Made by a program: the position numbers and the translations under genes
Shown here: positions 57,393-64,000 of the stretch, one piece after another
How the letters are laid out: every line of letters begins with the position of its first letter
Numbering within the stretch: the stretch's first letter is position 1
Source of the DNA: Brachymonas denitrificans
Lineage (GTDB): Bacteria > Pseudomonadota > Gammaproteobacteria > Burkholderiales > Burkholderiaceae_C
Reading direction: 5' to 3'
Assembly (NCBI RefSeq): GCF_907163135.1
Contig: NZ_CAJQUA010000001.1
Location: 2,619,001-2,683,000 of the forward strand
DNA length: 64,000 nucleotides
Notes under the pieces: model-generated
What the model saw: only the letters and a program-made list of their open reading frames with translations
What the model was told of the DNA's origin: nothing
Databases searched by the model: none

Positions 57393-58044
57393 TATTCACC
57401 TTTAGAGCTGTCCTATCTCTGTACGTCCGCCAAGCAGGTAGCACAAAGCCAAGCAACGCACCCAGCGTAGCTCCCAGTGCGATCCCGCCAGTCAAGAGAA
57501 GCGGTTTGTTGGGCGATACCGGACCACCAAGGGCCGCGGGCTCGATAAGGCCCGTGGCGTTCTGGCTCACAGCCTGCCTGTGCCCCTCTTTCGTTACACG
57601 TTCCACGGCTTTCTCGATCAGGGGCTTGTGGCGCTCGGATAACAGATCGGCCGTCGTGTTCACTGTGTCGAAAACGCCGGGGTGAGTTTTCTGCAGTTGC
57701 CTGGCTACGTCCTGTTGGAAACCCTTGCTCTGCATGCGCGCGATAGCTTCGGGGACTGTTTCGGCCAATATCGTCACGCCGACAGGGGTGCCCGGCATTG
57801 CGGAAGTCGTGCCCGGCTTGAGGCCCACGGTAACATCAACAGGCGCAAGTCGCATAATGCCGCTTGCCTCATACTGGGGAGTAATCAGTTGGCACAACGC
57901 CAGTCCTATACCACCTCCCAATACAGCGCCTACAGTCCACCAGCGCCAGCGGCGCAGGAATTGGTCCAGCAAGTGCATTAGATCGATCTCGTCGCTGAAG
58001 CCAGGAGCTTGTGGGGGCTGGAAGTTGTTGGGCACTTGTGTCAT
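57373..58044 (-). CDS. Short Wzz-family chain-length regulator
   Basis: 223 residues from the ATG at 58044. A TM helix (RRWRWWTVGAVLGGGIGLAL, about 32-51), a short periplasmic region with LAETVPEAIARMQSKGFQQDV, and a C-terminal PxSPNKPLLLTGG-type Pro-rich motif before the second TM (LGATLGALLGFVL). The periplasmic region is shorter than in the neighbouring Wzz at 58148, which has an extra coiled coil. Wzz proteins set O-antigen length with Wzy. A longer frame to 58389 overlaps the neighbour and is rejected. Confidence 0.88.
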   Translation of the reverse strand: MTQVPNNFQPPQAPGFSDEIDLMHLLDQFLRRWRWWTVGAVLGGGIGLALCQLITPQYEASGIMRLAPVDVTVGLKPGTTSAMPGTPVGVTILAETVPEAIARMQSKGFQQDVARQLQKTHPGVFDTVNTTADLLSERHKPLIEKAVERVTKEGHRQAVSQNATGLIEPAALGGPVSPNKPLLLTGGIALGATLGALLGFVLPAWRTYRDRTALKVNNAGTVA

Positions 58045-58147
58045 GGAAAATTTGGCTATCGATGTAGCCCGGTATTTTGCCACTGTATTCGGCCGGGCAA
58101 TACCGCGTTCAAGAGCGTCACAAGTGCAGGCCTTTTCCGTAGGCAAG

Positions 58148-59014
58148 TCAGTCTGCGGTTGCTGCCATTTCCTTGCGCTCATGCAGAAAACTCCGCCATG
58201 CCGGCAGTCCGAACCCAAGCAAGGTGCCGATGGCGCCACCCAGTACCAAGCCCGCCAACACCAGCAACTGCTTCTTGGGAGAGACAGGGCGTTCCGAAAC
58301 TCCCACAGGCTCCACCAGTTTGGTGCTCCGCGTGGTGGGAGAGAGTCTGGAGTTTTCCAAATCCAGCAGTTTCTGGCGCAAGTCTGCAAGCGTTCCTGCT
58401 TCGCTCATGCGCGCAAGTTCCAGATAGGCTCCGTCTTTGGAGGATTGCGGCTTCAGGCTGTTTTGTACCGAGCCCTGTTGGGCTTCCAGGGCCGCCAGGT
58501 TCTTTCGGGCAAGGTCAATTCTGCGAGAGACTTGGGCCAGGCGCTCCTGCATGAGGGGTTGCTGCCGCTCCTTCAGCACTTCGAGCACGGTGGTAATCAC
58601 GGCGTGGCCCAGCGCAGGGCTGCCGGCCTGAATGGAGATGGCAAGATAGTTGCCAGCATCCTTCAGTGGTTTCAAAACGGATTTGGCGGCCAACGCCTTG
58701 ACCCAGGTCTCTTTCTGTGTTGGCGCCAGTTGACCCCGCTGGACAAGACGGTTTGCCACTTCTTCGCGGAACGCCAGGGTTTGCATGCGCACAATGGTTT
58801 CGGGTACCGTTTCAACCGGGCTGGTTACCTGAGCTACTTGTACAACCCCATTGGCTTCGAATTTTGGCGGAATGACAAATGCTGCCGCGGTGCCCAGAAC
58901 GCCCCCCGCCAATGCGCCGCCCAGCCACCAACGCCACTGCAGCAAGAATTGGTGGATCAGTTCAAGGAGATTGATTTCATCGTCTGGTGATGGAGTGGAC
59001 GGGCGCTGGTTCAT
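58148..59014 (-). CDS. Wzz-family chain-length regulator
   Basis: 288 residues from the ATG at 59014; an ATG at 59032 is possible. TM1 is in LLQWRWWLGGALAGGVLGTAA; the periplasmic part has PETIVRMQTLAFREEVANRL and a coiled coil (ERLAQVSRRIDLARKNLAALEAQ); the Pro-rich VSPKKQLLVLAGLVLGGAIG leads into TM2. It sits upstream of the shorter Wzz in the same operon, 103 bases apart. The two share the sequence pattern at both ends, as paralogues do. Confidence 0.9.
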   Translation of the reverse strand: MNQRPSTPSPDDEINLLELIHQFLLQWRWWLGGALAGGVLGTAAAFVIPPKFEANGVVQVAQVTSPVETVPETIVRMQTLAFREEVANRLVQRGQLAPTQKETWVKALAAKSVLKPLKDAGNYLAISIQAGSPALGHAVITTVLEVLKERQQPLMQERLAQVSRRIDLARKNLAALEAQQGSVQNSLKPQSSKDGAYLELARMSEAGTLADLRQKLLDLENSRLSPTTRSTKLVEPVGVSERPVSPKKQLLVLAGLVLGGAIGTLLGFGLPAWRSFLHERKEMAATAD

Positions 59015-59256
59015 GGGTGTCAATGTGTGCATCACCGCGCAGTATGACCCCGAAATCTGGGGGGAGTGTGACGCCCATGCAAGTTTTTGATACCCTCTGT
59101 GAACCTTGCCTCATTTTGTAAAAATACATGAAAATCAAAGGTTTGGAAGAAAGTTTGGTCGGTGCTCGTTTCCGCGTATAAAGGTGTTATGGCGCTGCGT
59201 TGATCCATCGGCTGCTTCATAATGGCATGCATGATTGAATTGCAAGGAGGGCACCT

Positions 59257-59931
59257 ATGCGACTGTTGCTGGTAGAAGATGACCAGATGCTGGCCGATGG
59301 CATCAAGCAGGGCCTGTCGTCCGCCGGCGGCTATGTGGTGGATGCCGTGGGCAGTGCCGAGTCGGCGCTCGATGCCATGACGTCCGACACCTTCGACGCA
59401 GCCATCATCGACGTGGGCCTGCCCGGCATGAACGGCATGGAGCTGACCGAGCGCATGCGCGAACGCGGCCAGACCATGCCGGTGCTGATGCTCACCGCGC
59501 GCGATGCCCTGCAGGACCGCGTGCAGGGCCTGGATGCCGGCGCCGATGACTACATGGTCAAGCCCTTCGAGCTGCCCGAGTTGCTGGCGCGCCTGCGCGC
59601 TCTGCTGCGCCGTTCGCAGGCCGCCACCACCTCGGTGCTCACGCTCGGCCCGATCGCGCTCGATACCGCCGCCCACCAGGTCACCGCCGATGGCCAGCCG
59701 CTCGACGTGGGCCCGCGCGAATGGACGGTGCTGCAATACCTGATGCTGCATGCGCCCAAGCCCGTCAGCAAGGAAAAGCTGCTGCAGGCCCTCACCGGCT
59801 GGGACAAGGAAATTACCCTCAACGCGGTCGAGGTCTACATCTCGCGCCTGCGCGCCAAGCTCGAGCCGCACGGCATTGCATTGCGCTCGATTCGTGGGTT
59901 TGGTTACCGGATTGAACAGAAGGCGGTTTGA
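59257..59931 (+). CDS. OmpR-family response regulator, QseB/TctD-like
   Basis: 224 residues. Receiver: acidic D8 and D9, phospho-acceptor D52, and K102 ([10 protein letters not shown]). C-terminal winged helix: [18 protein letters not shown] and [29 protein letters not shown] strong AAGGAGG ribosome site precedes the ATG. Its TGA overlaps the kinase ATG (TGATG). Target genes are unknown; it lies between the O-antigen locus and conjugation genes. Confidence 0.94.
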   Translation: MRLLLVEDDQMLADGIKQGLSSAGGYVVDAVGSAESALDAMTSDTFDAAIIDVGLPGMNGMELTERMRERGQTMPVLMLTARDALQDRVQGLDAGADDYMVKPFELPELLARLRALLRRSQAATTSVLTLGPIALDTAAHQVTADGQPLDVGPREWTVLQYLMLHAPKPVSKEKLLQALTGWDKEITLNAVEVYISRLRAKLEPHGIALRSIRGFGYRIEQKAV

Positions 59932-61727
59932 TGCGTCAGGACGGGGATGCAAGCGCGCATGCGGCGCCGGCCGCAGGGCAGGGTGCGTTCCCGGCGCAGG
60001 GGGAGAAAGAGCCTGCCGTTTCCATGAGCGGTGCGTCCGGCTCGGCCTCTACCCTGGTCGACCGCGTCAACCCCGTCCGCATCCAGCGCCGCCTGCTGCT
60101 GATGCTGATCGTGCCGCTGGTGTTGCTGGCCCTGCTCAACGGCTATATGGACTACCGTTCCGCCGACAATTCGGCCAGCGAGCAGGACCAGCAGCTGCTG
60201 CGCCTGGTGCCGCTGCTGGCCGATTCCATCATCGCGGTGGGCGCACATTCCGGCGATCCGCCGGTGTTGCTGCTGGCGCCGCCGGTGGAAGAATTCCTCA
60301 AGGAGCGCGAAGGACTGGTGTCGTACAAGGTGTATACGCCCAAGCGCAAGCTGCTGCATGGCGATGACAAGCTGCCCTCGGTGGTGCCGCTCACGCAGGA
60401 GCCGGAATTTTTCAGCCAGGAGGTCAGGGGCGTCAACTACCGCATGGTGGTGCAGCGCGTGCCCAGCGTGGCGGGCGACGTGATCGTGGAGGTGGCCGAT
60501 GCCTCCGATCCGCGCAAGCGCTGGCTGCAGCAGGTGCTGGTGAAGGTGCTGCTGCCCAACCTGTTCCTGATTGCCGTGGTGGCATTGGGCATCAGCTGGG
60601 CCGTGCAGCGCGCCATGCGGCCCTTGCGCGACCTGATCCTGGCGGTGGAGCGGCGCTCTCCGCGCGATTTGAACAGCATCGACGAGCGCAGTTCGCCCGA
60701 GGAAATCCGCCCGCTGGTGACGTCGCTGAACCGGCTGTTCGGCATGGTGAACGCGCAGGCCGAGAGCCAGCGCCGCTTTGTGGCCGATGCTGCGCACCAG
60801 TTGCGCACGCCGCTGGCGGGCCTGCAGGCGCAGATCGAGGCCTGGAGCGAGTCGGTGAAGCGGCAGCAGGAGCTTGCGCGGGCGGAGCGGCCGGGCGTTG
60901 GGTCCCGCAGTGAGCAGGCAGCCGCCGCACCAGGAGCAGGGCAGGCCACGGCGCCATCGGCCGCTTCGGGTGTGGGCGCTGCGCTGGGCAACGATGCGCG
61001 TCTGGTGTGGAGCGAGGCCTTGCAGAAGGACGTGGTGCAGGTGCCGCTGGAAGAGCTCAACCGCCTGCGCGCCGCCACGCGACGCACGTCGCAGCTGGTG
61101 CACCAGCTGCTGTCGCTGTCGCGGGCCGATGCCGATGTACTGGAAGTGCAGCACATGCAGGCGGTCGACCTGAAAGACCTGTGCGAAACCCTGCTGGAGC
61201 AGCATCTGGATGCGGCTGCGCTCAAGAACATCGATCTGGGCCTGGACGTGACGTCGGTCCGCGTGATGGCGCATGCGCTGTGGCTGCGCGAGCTGCTGAG
61301 CAACCTGATCGTCAATGCGCTGCATTACACGCCCGAAGGGGGCGTGGTGACGCTGCGCTGCGGCGTGCAGTCCACGGTGGCGCGTCAGCAGCGCTGGAGC
61401 ATGACGCCCGACAGGCCGCAGCGCCGCCCCTTTGTCGAGGTGGAGGACAACGGCCCGGGCATTCCGCGCGAGGAGCGCGAGCATGTGTTCGAGCGTTTCT
61501 ACCGCATGCCGGGCACCAAGGGCGAGGGCACCGGCCTCGGCCTGGCCATTGCGCGCGAAATCGCGCACCGGCACCAGAGCGATCTGGTGCTGAGCGATGG
61601 CATGCCGCATGAAGGCGGTGGCGGGCACGGCCTGCGCGTGACGCTGCTGTTCAATGCCTCGCTGTTGCGTGAGGGCAAGGCAGAGGGCGGCGGCGTGACG
61701 GGAAAGCAGGAACTGACGAGCCTGTGA
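59931..61727 (+). CDS. Sensor histidine kinase, QseC/TctE-like, with a DHp insertion
   Basis: 598 residues. An N-terminal extension of about 45 residues, a TM helix ([22 protein letters not shown]), a periplasmic sensor region of about 150 residues, a second TM ([19 protein letters not shown]), HAMP, the H-box [15 protein letters not shown] with His289, and the catalytic domain ([31 protein letters not shown]). Between the two DHp helices lies an insertion of roughly 60 Ala/Gln/Gly-rich residues that usual members lack. It phosphorylates the regulator at 59257. Confidence 0.93.
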   Translation: MRQDGDASAHAAPAAGQGAFPAQGEKEPAVSMSGASGSASTLVDRVNPVRIQRRLLLMLIVPLVLLALLNGYMDYRSADNSASEQDQQLLRLVPLLADSIIAVGAHSGDPPVLLLAPPVEEFLKEREGLVSYKVYTPKRKLLHGDDKLPSVVPLTQEPEFFSQEVRGVNYRMVVQRVPSVAGDVIVEVADASDPRKRWLQQVLVKVLLPNLFLIAVVALGISWAVQRAMRPLRDLILAVERRSPRDLNSIDERSSPEEIRPLVTSLNRLFGMVNAQAESQRRFVADAAHQLRTPLAGLQAQIEAWSESVKRQQELARAERPGVGSRSEQAAAAPGAGQATAPSAASGVGAALGNDARLVWSEALQKDVVQVPLEELNRLRAATRRTSQLVHQLLSLSRADADVLEVQHMQAVDLKDLCETLLEQHLDAAALKNIDLGLDVTSVRVMAHALWLRELLSNLIVNALHYTPEGGVVTLRCGVQSTVARQQRWSMTPDRPQRRPFVEVEDNGPGIPREEREHVFERFYRMPGTKGEGTGLGLAIAREIAHRHQSDLVLSDGMPHEGGGGHGLRVTLLFNASLLREGKAEGGGVTGKQELTSL

Positions 61728-61745
61728 CGGCGTGAGTTCCGCTTC

Positions 61746-61767
61746 TGCGGCAATGGGGTTTGCCGCA
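61746..61767 (+). terminator. Perfect 8-bp hairpin after the sensor kinase
   Basis: TGCGGCAA pairs with TTGCCGCA around TGGGGT, 18 bases after the kinase stop codon. No T-run follows, so termination strength is uncertain. It lies in the convergent gap before the TrbM-like gene. Confidence 0.5.
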
Positions 61768-61820
61768 ATGGGTGTGGCGCGAGCCGCATGCTGCCATGGC
61801 CAGCTGGCGCGTCTGCAGGC

Positions 61821-62393
61821 TTAATCCATCCAGCGGCCGCCTTTTTCTGGCACGCCCACGTAACGGGGCGGCCGCAGATCGCCCGGTTCGATATAAGCAT
61901 GCCGGAAGTAGGCTTTGCAGTATTGCGGCAGGGTGTTGCGGATTACCGAGATGGTCTGTGTGGTGCAGCTGAGCTCCTGATCGTCCCGGCGCAGGGAACC
62001 CGGCAGGCGGGTGTTGGTCTGCGGTTCGCATACGGTGACTTCCTTCCTTTCGCGCAGACGGGCATTGAGCGGTCCTGCCTGGCAGGACTCTGCGGCATTG
62101 GCCATGGCAGCGACCAGAGAGCGCATGCGTTCGTCCTGGTTGGCGGAGGGACACAGGCGCAGAAAATCATGCCGCGCCTGGATGGTCTCCCAAGGCTTCT
62201 TGTGGCGGATGCTGAAAAAGCGCTGCAGCGAAGGCGTGCATTCGCTCGGGCGCGATCCGCTGGACAGGCACAGGATGGCCTCGCAGGCCAGCTTGGTGTC
62301 GCCTTCGAACAGGGTGGAGGCAGGGGCAGGCTGGGAGAACACCAGCGTGGCACTTGCGACAGCGAGGGTGTGGCGGAGAAGGGGTGGCGGCAT
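61821..62393 (-). CDS. TrbM/KikA-family conjugation-associated protein
   Basis: 190 residues with a signal peptide (LLRHTLAVASATLVFSQPAPAS), so exported. The core KLACEAILCLSSGSRPSECTPSLQRFFSIRHKKPWETIQARHDFLRLCP is the TrbM (KikA/MpfK) signature, with several conserved Cys that probably form disulfides in the periplasm. These proteins occur in plasmid and ICE transfer loci. It lies 59 bases downstream of the TraG-like gene on the same strand. Confidence 0.87.
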   Translation of the reverse strand: MPPPLLRHTLAVASATLVFSQPAPASTLFEGDTKLACEAILCLSSGSRPSECTPSLQRFFSIRHKKPWETIQARHDFLRLCPSANQDERMRSLVAAMANAAESCQAGPLNARLRERKEVTVCEPQTNTRLPGSLRRDDQELSCTTQTISVIRNTLPQYCKAYFRHAYIEPGDLRPPRYVGVPEKGGRWMD

Positions 62394-62452
62394 GGAAACT
62401 CCAGGGTGAGGGACAGGAAAAATCGGACGGGGCAGGGCAGGGAAGCTGGCGC

Positions 62453-64000
62453 TTATGCCGGGCCGGGCGACCGCGGGTGCGCACTGGATGCGCAGGGTGG
62501 CTGCACAGGCGGCAACAGGCGCCGCCTGAATCTGCGTTCGCGGTAGTAGCGGATCTTGCGCGCCAGCACCGGTTGCTCCATGCCTTCGATCAGCAGGATC
62601 TGGCGCTCCGGACCCAGGGCCTTGATCTCCTGGGGCAGCAGCAGGGCGCGGCGCTCTTCCACTTCGGTAAAGCTGGTTTCACGCCCGCTGCTGCGCTGGC
62701 GGCGACGCAGCGTGGTGGTGCCGAGCATGTCGGCGTAGTCGTTGGCATCCTGCTGCTCGCGCGGGGCGAACAGGATTTGCGTGGCGTGGTTGGTGGCCAG
62801 CGTGCGCGCCTGCTCGCGCCCATAGGTCGCGTCGAGCTGGGCCATGCTCTGCACGATGGTGAGCAGGCGCAGGTTGTAGCCGGCCATGTAGCCTACGGCG
62901 CGGGCGATGATGTCAATCTTGCCGATGCTGGTGAATTCGTCCAGCATCAGCAGGCACTGGTGCCTTAGCGTGGGGTCCTGCTGTGGCAGCGTGCGCGTGT
63001 TCAGGCTGATCAGCTGGGAGAAGAAAAGGTTGAAAATCAGGCCGGCCTGGGCCAGCCGGTCGGGTGACACGCACAGGTAGATGGACATGCGCTTGCGGCG
63101 CACGTCGGTGAGCAGGAAATCGTCGGCACTGGTGGCCGCATCGAGCAGCGGATCGGACCAGGGCAGCAGCGGGGCGTGGAAGGTGCCCAGGATGCTCGAC
63201 AGCGTTTCTTCCGCCTGGCCGGCAAAGCCGGAAAAGGCGTGGTGGCTGGCATCTGACAGGAAGTCCTCCTCGGCCATCGACCGGAAATGTTCCCGGGGCG
63301 AGATGCCCGGTGAGCCGGATGCAAGGCGATGCAATCCGCCGAGCGTGGGGTAGGGCGTGGCCAAACCCAGCCGCATGGCGCGGTCGTGCTGTTCGAACAG
63401 GTACAGCGCCAGTGCCAGAAACACGTTGCGCGCATGGTCGATGAAAAACTGCTGGTTGCCGCTGCCGTCGCCATCCGGATAGAGCATATGTGCGATCTGG
63501 CGCAATTCGCCCACGCGCAGGGAAGGCTCGGCCGGGATGTAGCGCAGCGGATTCCAGCGATGCGTGCGGCCGTCCGTGGCAAAGGGGTTGAAGACGAAGA
63601 CTTCCTGGCCGATCTGCCGGCGGTAGCCGCTGGTGAGCGCGTGGTTTTCGTGCTTGATGTCGAGCACCACCACGCTGCCGGGGTAATCGAGCAGCACTGG
63701 AACCACAATGCCCACGCCCTTGCCCGAGCGAGTTGGTGCAGCCAGCAGGATGGCGCGTTGTCCGTGGTCGCGCAGGTAGCGTCGGCCATGACGTCCGATC
63801 AGCACGCCGGTGTCGGAGCGACGGAAGACGCCGGCGCGTGCCAGATGCGAGCCACTGGCAAAACGGGCATCGCCGTGGGTGCTGCGGGCAGGTGTGCGCC
63901 ACAATGCGGCAAGCAGGCCCAGCCAGAGCAGGGAGGCCAGGCCCAGCCCGCTGGCGCCGGACAGTCGGATGGCCTTGGCATGGGGCTGGTAGCTGGGGTG
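62453..64000 (-). CDS. TraG/VirD4-type coupling protein (partial at window edge)
   Basis: 515 codons are visible and the frame stays open to base 64000, so the N-terminus lies outside. A membrane segment (LGLASLLWLGLLAALW) is followed by the Walker A PTRSGKGVG, VVVLDIKHENHALTSGYRR, Walker B (CLLMLDEFTSIGK), and QSMAQLDATYGREQARTLATNHATQILFAP. It docks DNA-protein substrates onto a type IV secretion channel. The tail (RFRRRLLPPVQPP) is Arg/Pro-rich. With the TrbM-like gene it suggests an integrated conjugative element or plasmid-derived region extending to the right. Confidence 0.92.
   Translation of the reverse strand, partial: HPSYQPHAKAIRLSGASGLGLASLLWLGLLAALWRTPARSTHGDARFASGSHLARAGVFRRSDTGVLIGRHGRRYLRDHGQRAILLAAPTRSGKGVGIVVPVLLDYPGSVVVLDIKHENHALTSGYRRQIGQEVFVFNPFATDGRTHRWNPLRYIPAEPSLRVGELRQIAHMLYPDGDGSGNQQFFIDHARNVFLALALYLFEQHDRAMRLGLATPYPTLGGLHRLASGSPGISPREHFRSMAEEDFLSDASHHAFSGFAGQAEETLSSILGTFHAPLLPWSDPLLDAATSADDFLLTDVRRKRMSIYLCVSPDRLAQAGLIFNLFFSQLISLNTRTLPQQDPTLRHQCLLMLDEFTSIGKIDIIARAVGYMAGYNLRLLTIVQSMAQLDATYGREQARTLATNHATQILFAPREQQDANDYADMLGTTTLRRRQRSSGRETSFTEVEERRALLLPQEIKALGPERQILLIEGMEQPVLARKIRYYRERRFRRRLLPPVQPPCASSAHPRSPGPA

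Overview
The window is a chromosomal segment from a GC-rich betaproteobacterium. The Burkholderiales, and probably the Comamonadaceae, fit best: the coding frames are strongly GC-rich, the dTDP-rhamnose genes run rfbB-rfbD-rfbA-rfbC, and the housekeeping neighbours (amn, coaX, ribD, an hbd-type dehydrogenase, an acyl-CoA-binding protein) suit that group. This is inference from gene content; no 16S gene is present. I saw no tRNA, rRNA or CRISPR array.

Region 1 (1-8000) ends a pseudouridine synthase and then holds a tight minus-strand operon: a DUF2249 protein, ubiU, ubiV, ubiT, a DGC-domain zinc-binding protein, ubiX, ubiD. This is the oxygen-independent ubiquinone hydroxylation set joined to the prFMN synthase/decarboxylase pair, and an FNR-like palindrome lies just upstream of the first gene. 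recQ is upstream of it. Region 2 (8000-25100) is mostly housekeeping: an mqsRA toxin-antitoxin pair with a recognisable operator, an M48 lipoprotein protease, htpG behind a consensus heat-shock promoter, a methyltransferase, ribD, a Gly-rich lipoprotein, 3-hydroxybutyryl-CoA dehydrogenase, a hemerythrin, a NodIJ-like ABC exporter with amn, a BON-LysM protein, coaX, an aldo/keto reductase, an M20 amidohydrolase, a low-molecular-weight phosphatase and an acyl-CoA-binding protein.

Region 3 (25100-59050) is a large surface-polysaccharide locus. The minus-strand half encodes a PglF/CapD-like 4,6-dehydratase, a short initiating sugar transferase, a DegT aminotransferase, two glycosyltransferases, an acetyltransferase, a flippase, and WbpE, WbpD and WbpB homologues for a diacetamido-uronic acid. 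Two toxin-antitoxin-like modules are wedged between wbpE and wbpD and between wbpD and wbpB. argB follows, then rfbBDAC, a TviB/WbpO-like dehydrogenase, galU, galE (TTG start) and a second initiating transferase. A clearly AT-rich island (about 48200-56000) then carries degraded GtrA-like and IS3 fragments, a second flippase, glycosyltransferases, a Wzy-like polymerase and two identical 1192-bp IS5-family elements. An O-antigen ligase and two Wzz proteins close the locus. Together these genes can make nucleotide sugars, start, assemble, flip, polymerise, length-control and ligate at least one O-antigen. The duplicated initiators and flippases suggest two assembly routes.

Region 4 (59050-64000) has a QseBC-like two-component system and then, on the minus strand, a TraG/VirD4 coupling protein (running off the window) and a TrbM-like protein, which suggests the edge of a conjugative element. 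Three unrelated 9-bp tandem arrays, one next to a G-quadruplex-like tract, lie in intergenic spaces, and several conserved enzymes carry low-complexity insertions or tails.
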